A stretch of 64,000 nucleotides of DNA from Borreliella mayonii. Its GTDB lineage: Bacteria > Spirochaetota > Spirochaetia > Borreliales > Borreliaceae. The translations under genes were made by a program, and so were the position numbers. The stretch lies in the NCBI RefSeq assembly GCF_001945665.1, contig NZ_CP015780.1, forward strand, positions 310,001 through 374,000, in the 5' to 3' direction. The notes under the pieces are model-generated. The model was not told the origin of the DNA and did not search any database. It worked only from the letters and a program-made list of their open reading frames with translations. Shown piece after piece: positions 9,109 to 17,523 of the stretch. Position 1 is the stretch's first letter. Each line of letters starts with the position of its first letter.

Positions 9109-9948
9109 TTACAATAATTTGTTTTTCAATCTTTTAACAAAAGTATCCGTACAAAATGAAACAAAATTTAAGCTTTGAGAAGAAATTTCAAATTCAAAAA
9201 CAGCATCAACTCCAAAAGAACCAAAATTAATTCCATCTAAAAAAATTGATGCTGCTGCTATAAAATATTCTTTTGAAAAAGAAACAGAAAGTTTGCTTAA
9301 TTTAGAGAACACAAAAGAACGATTATAAAGAGAATGGGGAGAAATAGGCGTAAGTAAAAATCCCTCAAGATCTGCTTCTAAAATAGGACCCCCTGATGAG
9401 AAGGAATACCCTGTTGAGCCTGTTGGAGTAGATACAATTATCCCATCACTTTTATATGATAAAAAACTCTCAGAATTAACCCTAAGATCTACATAAATCA
9501 TTTTATTAAGAACACTTGAGCGAATAATAATATCGTTTAAAGCATATTTAGAAATAAAATCTTTGCCGTGCTGATAAACTGTTACATGAAGTAAAAATTT
9601 CTTATTAATAACCAAAGAATTGTTAAAAAATCTATCTATGACTTTTTTAAAATCTTCAATCTTAATATCTGCTAAAAACCCTACCTTGCCCATATTAATT
9701 GAAATAATTGGAATATTAATATTTCTATTTTCAAGAAGCAAATTAACAGCCAAAAGAACTGTCCCATCTCCCCCCAAAGTTATCAAAAAAAGAAAATTTT
9801 CTTTTGGGAAAGAAAATAACGGCCTACCAACATCTATTAACACTACCTCAACAAAATACTTGGTTTCCAAATAAACTTTAACATCATTGCCTAAAATACT
9901 AGCTCCCGACTTTAAAGTATTAATGCAAAGAAGAACTTTATTCTTCAT
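9109..9948 (-). CDS. nadK: NAD kinase
   Basis: Phosphorylates NAD to NADP, the cell's only NADP source. The 279 residues hold the family motifs GGDG (59-62, in LITLGGDGTVLLA), NMGKVGFLA, the NDIII segment, and STPTGSTGYSFSSGGP, which binds the nicotinamide side. I choose the ATG at 9948 because the protein then begins MKNKVLLCIN, in line with family length; an upstream in-frame extension by 20 residues adds no conserved sequence. The start lies 11 bp inside the end of cheW, so it is probably coupled to it. Confidence 0.93.
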   Translation of the reverse strand: MKNKVLLCINTLKSGASILGNDVKVYLETKYFVEVVLIDVGRPLFSFPKENFLFLITLGGDGTVLLAVNLLLENRNINIPIISINMGKVGFLADIKIEDFKKVIDRFFNNSLVINKKFLLHVTVYQHGKDFISKYALNDIIIRSSVLNKMIYVDLRVNSESFLSYKSDGIIVSTPTGSTGYSFSSGGPILEADLEGFLLTPISPHSLYNRSFVFSKLSKLSVSFSKEYFIAAASIFLDGINFGSFGVDAVFEFEISSQSLNFVSFCTDTFVKRLKNKLL

Positions 9949-10468
9949 GTTGATCTTTATAGGGAATATCGTCAAATTCGCATTTATCAAAAATTTTTGC
10001 AATATCAATTAGCACTAAATATTCACTCTCAAGATTATCAGCCTCGTCAAGCTTTACAACTCCGGATATATATTTTCTATCTAAAGTTTGCAAAGTGGCA
10101 GGAGGTTCCTGAACCCTAGAATCATCAAAGCTAATAACTTTAAGAACTCTATCAACAAAAATGCCTAAAAGTTTATTTTTAATTTTAACTATTAAGTATC
10201 CTGTTAAAAGCATATCTTCTTCTGTTATTGAAATAGAAGGAACCCCAAATTTAATATTTAAATTAATTAAAGGAATAATACTGCCTCTAAGATTATAAAT
10301 ACCTATAATATATTCAGGAACATTTGGTATAGCATAAACTCCTTCTGGTGGAACTTTAATAATTTCTCTAATATGCTCTATTGACACCCCATAACTTTCC
10401 TTGCCTATTTTAAAACCCGCAACTTGAAGCTGGGATTTACTGTCTTTAGAACTTTCTTTTCTAAACAT
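9938..10468 (-). CDS. cheW: Chemotaxis coupling protein CheW
   Basis: CheW links chemoreceptors to the kinase CheA. The 176 residues form a full CheW domain: LQVAGFKIGKESYGVSIEHIREI at the start, the conserved NVPEYIIGIYNLRGSIIPLINL (about 48-70), and IFVDRVLKVISFDD followed by the YISGVVKLD segment. An N-terminal extension of about 13 residues is charged and probably flexible. In Borrelia this is one of three CheW paralogues (recalled as CheW1, BB0312). It sits between rlmE and nadK, neither of which is a chemotaxis gene, 45 bp after rlmE. Confidence 0.95.
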   Translation of the reverse strand: MFRKESSKDSKSQLQVAGFKIGKESYGVSIEHIREIIKVPPEGVYAIPNVPEYIIGIYNLRGSIIPLINLNIKFGVPSISITEEDMLLTGYLIVKIKNKLLGIFVDRVLKVISFDDSRVQEPPATLQTLDRKYISGVVKLDEADNLESEYLVLIDIAKIFDKCEFDDIPYKDQHEE

Positions 10469-10513
10469 ATTTTATACCCTTCAATTAATGCTTATAACAA
10501 TTTGATTAAATTA

Positions 10514-11092
10514 CTACTTGCCAAAATTTTTACCTAAAAAATAAATTTCAAAAGAATTTTTCCTTACCGCCCTAGGTCTAATTTTTTTTACAAATTTAAA
10601 ATATTTTTCAAACTTTTTAAAAATTTGCATCTCGTCTCCTCCCTGGAAAACTTTAACAAGCAAATTTCCTTTTTTAAGTAAAACTTCAAGAGATAAATCT
10701 ATTATTCTCATGCTTAAATTAAAAGAATTGCTGGTATCTACAAGCCTATTTCCAGTAGTTTTGGGAGCAACATCGCTAATTATAAGGCTATAAGGCCTAA
10801 ACGCATTAATTTTAAAAACTGTATCATCTAAAAAGATATCTCCCTTTATAAAGTAAAAATTATCAACGTAACTAAGACTAATATCATTAATATCAACAGA
10901 CACCAGAACTCCTCTTTTAAGCTTTTTATAAGCATATTGAGAAAAGCTACCAGGCGATGCACCAATATCTAAAACATTCCCATAAGAAAATAAAGAAAAC
11001 TTTTCATTAATTTCTATCAACTTGTACACAGATCTTGCCAAATACCCTTCTCTTTTGGCTTTTCTAGAATATTCATCATCCAAGCGATACAC
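10514..11092 (-). CDS. rlmE: 23S rRNA 2'-O-methyltransferase RlmE (FtsJ/RrmJ)
   Basis: Methylates the ribose of U2552 in 23S rRNA during late 50S assembly. The 192 residues carry the SAM motif [11 protein letters not shown] (40-50) and the complete K-D-K-E catalytic tetrad at K24, D107 (SLIISDVAP), K147 (LLVKVFQG) and E182 (SFEIYFLG). The start is a GTG at 11092 preceded by AAAGGG 6 nt upstream. A TATAAT at 11120-11115 on the minus strand fits a promoter with a leader of about 16 nt. It heads the rlmE-cheW-nadK unit and is divergent from the polyprenyl synthase gene. Confidence 0.95.
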   Translation of the reverse strand: MYRLDDEYSRKAKREGYLARSVYKLIEINEKFSLFSYGNVLDIGASPGSFSQYAYKKLKRGVLVSVDINDISLSYVDNFYFIKGDIFLDDTVFKINAFRPYSLIISDVAPKTTGNRLVDTSNSFNLSMRIIDLSLEVLLKKGNLLVKVFQGGDEMQIFKKFEKYFKFVKKIRPRAVRKNSFEIYFLGKNFGK

Positions 11093-11114
11093 ATTAATCC
11101 CTTTAATACACTTT

Positions 11115-11120
11115 ATTATA
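11115..11120 (-). promoter_or_regulatory. Candidate -10 element for rlmE
   Basis: Perfect TATAAT on the minus strand, 22 nt before the GTG of rlmE. The -35 region (TAATAA at 17 bp spacing) is poor. It lies back to back with the -10 of the divergent gene, so the two promoters overlap. Confidence 0.45.
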
Positions 11121-11129
11121 CTTTTTCAT

Positions 11130-11135
11130 TATAAT
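11130..11135 (+). promoter_or_regulatory. Candidate -10 element giving a leaderless transcript
   Basis: Perfect TATAAT on the plus strand whose last base is 8 nt before the ATG at 11143. Transcription normally starts 6-8 nt after the -10, so the first transcribed base would be at or next to the A of the start codon. No Shine-Dalgarno sequence lies upstream of that ATG. The -35 match (TACACT at 17 bp spacing) is weak. Confidence 0.5.
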
Positions 11136-11142
11136 TCTTATT

Positions 11143-12186
11143 ATGCAAAATAAACTATTTTTAAAAAATATTGAAAAAAATATTAATAAAATCTTTTCAA
11201 CAACTAATTTTCTAAATTTATTTAAAGATAAAGATTTAAAATTTACTTTTAAAATAAAAAATGAAACCCTTGATTATATTAAAGCACCAGCAATTGAAAT
11301 TATTAATAGAGGCGGAAAACGAATAAGGCCAATGATAATGATTCTTTTAGCATATGCATTGGGCTTAAAAGAAAAAAACACTAAATTAATATATAAATTA
11401 AGTTTACTACTTGAACTTCCCCATTCTGGAAGCTTGATTATTGACGACATTGAAGACAATTCGCTAAAAAGACGAGGCACATCTGCAATACATTTAATAT
11501 ATGGAATAGATAACAGTATAAATGCTGGAAATTTGATTTATTTTTTACCTGCAAAATTAATAGAAAAATCAAATTTAAAAGAAAATCAAAAATTACTAAT
11601 TTATGAAAATTTCTTTACAACTCTTTCAAATCTTCACCTAGGACAAGGAATTGATATTAAATTTCACAATGAATCATACATCCCAAGCATTAAAGAATAC
11701 ATTTCTTTAGTAGAATTAAAAACAGCTTCACTTTTTGGAATGGCTAGCTTTTTAGCTGCAATACTCACAAATAATGAAGATAAAGCTAAAAAAATTTACA
11801 GTACATTTTTAAAGCTTGGTGTTTATTTTCAAATAATAGACGATATTAAAAATATTAAAAACAAAATTAATGGTAAAGAATTCGGAGATGATTTGCTTGA
11901 AGGGAAAAAAAGCTTGCCAATAATTTATTTTTTACAAGAAAAAAAATTTGAACCAAAAATTATTTCAAAATTTAATCAAATAAAAAATACCAAAAACACT
12001 AAATCAAAAAAAGAAATATTTAAACTAATAAAGATGATAAATTCATCAAAATCAATAAAAAACTCAACTATTATTGCCTTAAAATATTTAAACGAGTTTA
12101 AAAACGAACTCAATTTATACCCACTAACAAATAGATATAAAAATCTACTAATAGATACTATTGAACAAATAAAAGAAGGAATATGA
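11143..12186 (+). CDS. Polyprenyl (isoprenyl) diphosphate synthase
   Basis: Condenses isopentenyl diphosphate units into a longer prenyl diphosphate, probably the precursor of the undecaprenyl carrier or another lipid. Of 347 residues, the key ones are GGKRIRPM (57-64), the first aspartate-rich motif DDIED (101-105) followed by RRG, KTAS (193-196), and a second motif DDIKN (233-237), then GDDLLEGKKSLPII. The second motif ends in Asn where most trans-prenyltransferases have Asp. Product length cannot be read from the sequence. Borrelia makes isoprenoids by the mevalonate route (established knowledge). The next gene overlaps by 4 bp. Confidence 0.88.
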   Translation: MQNKLFLKNIEKNINKIFSTTNFLNLFKDKDLKFTFKIKNETLDYIKAPAIEIINRGGKRIRPMIMILLAYALGLKEKNTKLIYKLSLLLELPHSGSLIIDDIEDNSLKRRGTSAIHLIYGIDNSINAGNLIYFLPAKLIEKSNLKENQKLLIYENFFTTLSNLHLGQGIDIKFHNESYIPSIKEYISLVELKTASLFGMASFLAAILTNNEDKAKKIYSTFLKLGVYFQIIDDIKNIKNKINGKEFGDDLLEGKKSLPIIYFLQEKKFEPKIISKFNQIKNTKNTKSKKEIFKLIKMINSSKSIKNSTIIALKYLNEFKNELNLYPLTNRYKNLLIDTIEQIKEGI

Positions 12187-12869
12187 TGAGAAAAACAATA
12201 ATAATGGCGCTTTTCTATGGCTTGATCACAAATATTTATCCTACAATAACATCAACATTAAAACTTGATGAACAAGAAAACAAATATACAATAGAAAAAC
12301 TTTACCAAAAATCAATGTTGCTAAAAAATTCAAAAAAATATAAAAAAGCAATAGCAAGTCTAAAAAAAATAATTAACATGGATCAAAATCAAGTTGATGC
12401 TCATCTTTTACTCTCAGAATTAGAATATTTAAATAAAAACTGGAAGAAAGCAATTATTAAATCTCAAGATTACTTAAAAATAATAGACTTTAAAGATAAA
12501 AAGAACTTTTTAGATATCTCTTGGGCATACTTTTTAATAGGAGAAGTTGAAAATTCAATGGACTATATAATTAAATTTTTCCAAAGCGGCAAAGAATTGT
12601 TCAGGGAAAATATATTTATAGCAATTGATGCTCTTTTTAAAAAAAGTATTTATCATTTTATAAACAATGAAAATGCAGCATTTAATACAATATTATCCTC
12701 AACGTTTCAATTAACACTCAATGACGACACCTTGTTTATAATTTTTTTAAATAATTTAGAAATAATAAAACAAATACCTTTCTATTATTTTAATAGAAAA
12801 AAATTAGAAGAATTATATCTGCAAATCAGTACCCTGAAAAAAATTCAAAACACAATGTGCAGAACTTAA
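12183..12869 (+). CDS. Exported TPR-like protein
   Basis: A protein of 228 residues. The first about 20 (MMRKTIIMALFYGLITN...) form a likely signal peptide without a lipobox cysteine. Residues about 35-110 show TPR-type helix pairs (YQKSMLLKNSKKYKKAIASL, then AHLLLSELEYLNKNWKKAI). The C-terminal half is helical with no recognised motif. ATGATG at 12183 gives two possible starts; the first overlaps the synthase stop. It ends 2 bp before the convergent riboflavin permease gene. Function unknown. Confidence 0.75.
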   Translation: MMRKTIIMALFYGLITNIYPTITSTLKLDEQENKYTIEKLYQKSMLLKNSKKYKKAIASLKKIINMDQNQVDAHLLLSELEYLNKNWKKAIIKSQDYLKIIDFKDKKNFLDISWAYFLIGEVENSMDYIIKFFQSGKELFRENIFIAIDALFKKSIYHFINNENAAFNTILSSTFQLTLNDDTLFIIFLNNLEIIKQIPFYYFNRKKLEELYLQISTLKKIQNTMCRT

Positions 12870-12871
12870 TA

Positions 12872-13678
12872 CTAATATTTATCTTTTCTCTTAATCAAAG
12901 AAACTAATATATTTATTATTATTGCTACATAAAATTGAAAAGAAAGAGAAAAATAAGAATTTATATACTCTTGAGTGCGAAAAAATTGATATTCAAAAAA
13001 AACTATCAAAAAAGAAATTGGAAAAATTAATAAAGGATTTGAAAATGCAATATAAAGAATGCAAATAGCAAGCCAACCATTGTTTAATCCTAAATTATAA
13101 GAGTAAGCATTAAGACTTACCGCAATAAATGAGCCGGCAATACTTGCTGCGAAAATTGATACAAAAATTGCAAAAGATTTAAAGAGATTGCTTATTTTCT
13201 CACCCAAAATGTCTTCATAATTCCCCGAAGAGATAAATTCAAAAACTGCTCTAATTCTTGAATAATTTATAACATAAACAGTAATAAATAAAAAAATGAA
13301 AAAAATAGCAATAAAGGCAATAATCTTGAAATTTCCAGATAAATTTAAAGTAAAGCCAGGAATAAAATTAAAATTACGCTTCATCAAATAATCAACAAAA
13401 AAATAACAAAAAATATTAATACCTATTCCTGCTATAAAAATATCATAATTTTTCTTTACTACAAAAGATAAAAAAAATCCAAACAAAAAGCTAATAAAAA
13501 GAGTGAAAATAATTGAAATAAAAATTCCATATCCTAAATAGATAAAAAAAGATGTTAAAAATATTGAAAGATACGAAATACCCTCAATAGATACATTTAA
13601 AAATCCTATTTTCTCTGTATAAAGAGCTCCAAGTGCTAAATACGAAAATACAAGAGCCTGCTCAAAAATACCAAACAT
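12872..13678 (-). CDS. rfuD: Riboflavin ABC importer permease RfuD-like
   Basis: One of two membrane subunits of a BMP-type (nucleoside/riboflavin class) ABC importer. The 268 residues form about eight hydrophobic helices, with ALGALYTEKIGFLNVSIEGISYL at the N terminus, which matches the conserved GE..GxxNI.VEG pattern of this permease family. It abuts the preceding permease gene with no gap. The four-gene order (binding protein, ATPase, two permeases) equals that of Treponema pallidum RfuABCD, and the Borrelia operon was named as its orthologue in the study of that system (recalled). Other BMP-family importers move nucleosides, so the substrate is inferred from orthology. Confidence 0.78.
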   Translation of the reverse strand: MFGIFEQALVFSYLALGALYTEKIGFLNVSIEGISYLSIFLTSFFIYLGYGIFISIIFTLFISFLFGFFLSFVVKKNYDIFIAGIGINIFCYFFVDYLMKRNFNFIPGFTLNLSGNFKIIAFIAIFFIFLFITVYVINYSRIRAVFEFISSGNYEDILGEKISNLFKSFAIFVSIFAASIAGSFIAVSLNAYSYNLGLNNGWLAICILYIAFSNPLLIFPISFLIVFFEYQFFRTQEYINSYFSLSFQFYVAIIINILVSLIKRKDKY

Positions 13679-14611
13679 CTACTTTTTCCTACCCTTAATC
13701 AAAAACAAAGAGATAAAAATTGCAATAGATTGACACAGCCCAATAAATTCATACTTAAAGTCATAATTTATATTAATAAAATTATTAAATTCGATTAATA
13801 TTGAAAACAATAGGCTAAAAAACAATACATAAATATAATTAAATCCTGAAATCACAGCAACAATTAGACTACTCCAACCAAGCCCTGAGGTTAGCCCTAA
13901 AACCAAATACGGCTTAAAAAACACTACAAACATAGAGCCTGCAAGACCATTTAAAAAGGCGCTGCCAAATACAGCGAAAAACTTATATTTAAATTCATTT
14001 ATATTAAAAAAAATATCTATCTTTTTTTTATTGCTTAATATTTCAAGCTGAAGTCCATAAATAGTTTTTTTATGCATAAAAACATAAAAAAGCCAAACTG
14101 ACACACCAAGCAAAACCAAGTAAATAAGTGATGAATCTAAAGCAAATAAACTATTAATCCTTTTTGTCTGATTAGAAAAACTATCTGTTTTTAACATATT
14201 TAAAATAAATCCATCTACCAATCTTTGATTTCCATAAGATATTAAAAGACCTGTTAAAGCTCTATTTAATCCAAAGAAAAAAGTAATAAAAAAGGGAATA
14301 AGCCCTAAAAGTCCTACAAAAAAAGAACTTAAAAATATCAACCATATAAAATTAAAATAGGTTAATCCAAAAAAGCTTGAAAATATATAAACGAAAAATG
14401 CTCCAAAATAAACCTGACCCTCATTCCCAAGATTTAATGAATTACTCTTGGCGCAAGTGGCAATGCCAGTGGCCATGATTAAAAATAAAATAAAGCGCCA
14501 AGATATCATCTTGATATAAGAAAATTGAAAAAAATCACCAAAAAAATAGCTAATACTCAATATTGAAAAAGAAAAAATTAATGCCATAAAGCTATTTCTA
14601 AACAAGGTCAT
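13679..14611 (-). CDS. rfuC: Riboflavin ABC importer permease RfuC-like
   Basis: Partner permease of 310 residues with about nine membrane helices. Family marks are KSNSLNLGNEGQVYFGAF (about 54-71) near the third helix and the GLAGSMFVV and LTSGLGWSSLIVAVISG segments in the C-terminal half. It overlaps the ATPase gene by 4 bp and touches rfuD directly, so the three are strictly co-translated. The two permeases are unequal in length and sequence, as in other importers of this class, and would form a heterodimeric channel. The substrate is inferred from the Treponema orthologue. Confidence 0.78.
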   Translation of the reverse strand: MTLFRNSFMALIFSFSILSISYFFGDFFQFSYIKMISWRFILFLIMATGIATCAKSNSLNLGNEGQVYFGAFFVYIFSSFFGLTYFNFIWLIFLSSFFVGLLGLIPFFITFFFGLNRALTGLLISYGNQRLVDGFILNMLKTDSFSNQTKRINSLFALDSSLIYLVLLGVSVWLFYVFMHKKTIYGLQLEILSNKKKIDIFFNINEFKYKFFAVFGSAFLNGLAGSMFVVFFKPYLVLGLTSGLGWSSLIVAVISGFNYIYVLFFSLLFSILIEFNNFININYDFKYEFIGLCQSIAIFISLFLIKGRKK

Positions 14612-16068
14612 AAAAATAGCAATTCCTTTAATTTTTCTTTACTAATCTTTTCTCTAGATACGTTTAACAAAATTTCTCCCATTTTCATTGCTAAAATATT
14701 ATCAGAGAGCAAAAGCAATTCATCTAAATTGGAAGTAATCAAAAGAACTGGCTTTTCTTTTGAATAATTACGAATAGCAACAGACATTTCATTATAAGCT
14801 TTGTGATCTAAATTACTCAAAGGAGAAAAACAAATTAAAAAACTTTTTGCAATATACATCTCTCTATAAAGAGCAAATTTCTTCAAAGTTCCTCCAGAAA
14901 ATGCCAAAGATTTGGAATAAAGAATTTTATATATTTTCTCTTCGCTGTAAAATTCCATTTTTTTTTTAAAAAAATCTTTAATCTTATTAATGTAAGATTG
15001 CCTAATAAAAATTTTATTTTCAAAATTCATAAATTTAGCCAAAAAATTATCTAATATGCTGCTATTGTCGGGAAATAAATTGCCAATACCTAGGGGCAAA
15101 AATCCCGCTTTACACTCAAAAATATTTATTTGCTCATATCTAATGCCATCAATTTTTATGCATCCAACAAAAACAAGCTCTCCTAAGAATAATTTCTCCC
15201 AAGTTTTAATTACAGCTTCTTCACCAATTATTCCTAAAACACCCCTTTTATTTAAAGAAAAACTAACATCATATTTCCAAAAATCTTCGAAAAACAGATT
15301 AAATTTAATAGAATCTTTTTCAAATTTATTAAAATTAATATTTGCAAAAAATATTTTATCACTAGCGGATTCAAGTTTGCTTAAAATTGATTCTTTGTTT
15401 ATCGTTCTAAAACACTTTCCATCTTTTAAAACAATAAACTCGTCGCTAAATTTTACAGCATCTGTGATCTCGCTATGAGTAATAAAAAGAGACGCAATTC
15501 CTGATTTTTTAAGCAATACAAGCAATTTTATAAAAGCTTGTGCTTCTTTTTGAGAAAAATACGCAGCACTCTCATCAAAAATAATTATTTTTGCATTCTC
15601 TTTAAGAGAAGCAATAATAAGCAAAAAATAAATCTCTTTAATATTTAAATCTTTAATTTTCTTATCTAAATCAAAAGAAATATTATAAAATTGCATAAGC
15701 CATTTATAATATTTATAGGTCTTAGATTTATTCATTGGCATGAAAAATGCATAACCAAACCAATATATACTCAAATATTCCCATACTCTTAAATTCATTT
15801 TCAAATTAGGAACTTGAGAAACAAGATAAATGCCGTTATTTTTAGCTTTATCTACATTCCAAATTTTTTGCTTAATGCCATTTATCAATATTTCACCATC
15901 ATCAAATTCAATAAGTCCAGCAATAATCTTGGCTAGAGTGCTTTTCCCTTCTCCATTTTTACCAATTACTGTAAAAATTTTAACTTCTCCAATTTTTAAA
16001 TTAATACTGTCTAAAATAGGCTTATCAATATCTGGGAAATACTTAACTATGTTTTTAAACTCTACCAT
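14608..16068 (-). CDS. rfuB: Riboflavin ABC importer tandem ATPase RfuB-like
   Basis: A fused double ATPase of 486 residues, like MglA/RbsA. The N-terminal half has Walker A GKNGEGKST (36-44), a Q-loop (Q85), Walker B IIIFDES (161-167) and the switch histidine H198, but the signature LSGGQ is replaced by LNIKE (141-145). The C-terminal half is the reverse: its Walker A is lost (GEEAVIKTW, 282-290), and its Walker B is eroded (LICFSP, 411-416), yet a signature FSGGT (390-394) remains. Only one composite ATP site, N-half Walker A with C-half signature, therefore looks competent. It overlaps rfuA by 1 bp (TAATG) and rfuC by 4 bp. Confidence 0.85.
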   Translation of the reverse strand: MVEFKNIVKYFPDIDKPILDSINLKIGEVKIFTVIGKNGEGKSTLAKIIAGLIEFDDGEILINGIKQKIWNVDKAKNNGIYLVSQVPNLKMNLRVWEYLSIYWFGYAFFMPMNKSKTYKYYKWLMQFYNISFDLDKKIKDLNIKEIYFLLIIASLKENAKIIIFDESAAYFSQKEAQAFIKLLVLLKKSGIASLFITHSEITDAVKFSDEFIVLKDGKCFRTINKESILSKLESASDKIFFANINFNKFEKDSIKFNLFFEDFWKYDVSFSLNKRGVLGIIGEEAVIKTWEKLFLGELVFVGCIKIDGIRYEQINIFECKAGFLPLGIGNLFPDNSSILDNFLAKFMNFENKIFIRQSYINKIKDFFKKKMEFYSEEKIYKILYSKSLAFSGGTLKKFALYREMYIAKSFLICFSPLSNLDHKAYNEMSVAIRNYSKEKPVLLITSNLDELLLLSDNILAMKMGEILLNVSREKISKEKLKELLFL

Positions 16069-17120
16069 TAATTTTGTTCCAAATTAATTTTTATACCATT
16101 TGCACTAACCTCTTCTATTTTTTTTAAAAGATTTTCTTTTAACTTTTGACTGGTTCGCTCTAAATAAAAAACATTCGAAATATTAAACAAAACTCCTTTA
16201 TGTTTTATGCCAAAAATATCAGAATTTCCATAGTTAATCTCTGACTTAAGAGCCTTATCTAAAATATATGAAACATAATATTTTTGATTTGTAATTCCTG
16301 AGCCAATAATATTTTCTTTATTGTCTAAATAATCTTCGCTATCAAAAAGAACTGCAGAGACATTATTCTCTCTAACAGATGAAAGCACTCCTTCAACAGC
16401 AGGCCCCACAATAGGAAGTATTACCAAAGCTCCCGAATCCTTAATCAAAGAGTCTGATAACAATTTAGCTAAATTGCTATCATGCCAATTACCCAAAACT
16501 CGATAATAAACTTCAGATCTCATGCCAGTATCAAGAATGCCTTTTTTGAAATAACGATAAATATAATCTCTCATAACAGGATAATTCTGACCTGCAATCA
16601 AAGCAGCATTACCAAAGCCAGATTTAATAAACTCATTCAAAAAAAGACCTACATAATACCCCAAAATATATGCCTCTTCTGCAACATTATAAGAAACTGA
16701 ATAAACTTGATTGTTGGTGTTTTTAACTAAAGAATCAAAAATGAGAAACTTAGTATGAGGATAATTATTAGAAACACTGTCGACAATGTCTTGCATAGCA
16801 TTATTTGTAGTTATTAAAAAATCATATTTTTTTGAAGTTAATAATTTTTCAAGCATTTCTATCCACTCGCTTTGATTAAATCCAGCCTCTAAAACTTTAA
16901 TTTCAAGATTTTCATGCTTTTTTTTAAATTCAAACAAAGAGTCATACATTTCTTTATAAGATGGAGATCCTGAAATAACCCCAGGAATAAATAAAGCAAT
17001 ATTAGTTTTACCAGAAATATCAACCTTTCGATTCTTTAAAAAAATTAAATAAACAAATAAATATAAATGAAATATTGTAAATAAAATCCAAAATACTTTA
17101 AAAAATACTTTTTTACTCAT
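16068..17120 (-). CDS. rfuA: BMP-family substrate-binding protein RfuA-like
   Basis: Periplasmic binding component of 350 residues, related to T. pallidum RfuA (Tpn38b), a riboflavin binder. A hydrophobic segment at about 8-28 has no lipobox cysteine, so it is probably a membrane anchor or an uncleaved signal, unlike the lipoprotein BmpA paralogues. The mature part has the two-lobe BMP fold pattern: NIALFIPGVISGSPSYKEMYDSL, DFLITTNNAMQDIVDSV, KFLIFDS, AYILGYYVGLFL, AALIAGQNYPVMRDY, and VLFDSEDYLD. It is first in a tight four-gene operon. Binding of riboflavin itself is by orthology only. Confidence 0.8.
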   Translation of the reverse strand: MSKKVFFKVFWILFTIFHLYLFVYLIFLKNRKVDISGKTNIALFIPGVISGSPSYKEMYDSLFEFKKKHENLEIKVLEAGFNQSEWIEMLEKLLTSKKYDFLITTNNAMQDIVDSVSNNYPHTKFLIFDSLVKNTNNQVYSVSYNVAEEAYILGYYVGLFLNEFIKSGFGNAALIAGQNYPVMRDYIYRYFKKGILDTGMRSEVYYRVLGNWHDSNLAKLLSDSLIKDSGALVILPIVGPAVEGVLSSVRENNVSAVLFDSEDYLDNKENIIGSGITNQKYYVSYILDKALKSEINYGNSDIFGIKHKGVLFNISNVFYLERTSQKLKENLLKKIEEVSANGIKINLEQN

Positions 17121-17523
17121 AAAAATAAAACATCCTTTTATTAATTATTATTAAATTTACCTTAATGTCATAAATGTCAAATAAAAAAATCAATAACAAG
17201 CTATTAAAATAAAACTGCCAAAACTAATTAAAAAATTAATTATCCGAACATCTAAAGAACACATTTTTCCCCCTTATTATAAGATTTTGGCAAAAAAATT
17301 CTGAAACCAAATTAAAAATATTAAGCAAATTCTGAATGTGAATTTTAAATTCCGTTGAATAATATAATAAAATTTGAAAATTTTTCATTTTTTTTAAATA
17401 CCCGATATTAATAGTTTTAAATGGCTGATAAAAATAAATACGTTAATTTCTTCTTCTATTTGAATTTTAAAAGAATATATCATTTCAACAAATAACTTTA
17501 ACATAAAGCTAAATATGTAAAAA
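17121..17523. other. 403 bp non-coding gap between rfuA and the FecR-like gene
   Basis: No credible gene is seen on either strand. It holds a likely rfuA promoter close to the gene (17150-17180). A second minus-strand TATAAT at 17281-17276 lacks a -35 element. With the near promoter the rfuA leader would be only about 20-25 nt, too short for an FMN riboswitch. No strong terminator hairpin for the FecR-like gene is seen. Confidence 0.5.
17150..17180 (-). promoter_or_regulatory. Candidate promoter of the rfuABCD operon
   Basis: On the minus strand, a perfect TTGACA (17180-17175) is followed after 19 bp by TTTAAT (17155-17150, five of six matches). The spacer is longer than the optimal 17 bp. 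Transcription would start near 17143, giving a leader of about 23 nt before the ATG at 17120; AAAAGGATG lies within it. Confidence 0.45.

Noticed and set aside
9949-10008. Upstream in-frame extension of nadK by 20 codons
   Set aside because: It lies within cheW, adds no conserved sequence and makes the enzyme longer than its family.
17121-17280. Possible FMN riboswitch before the riboflavin importer
   Set aside because: The likely promoter leaves a leader of about 20 nt, and I see no conserved RFN element in the gap.
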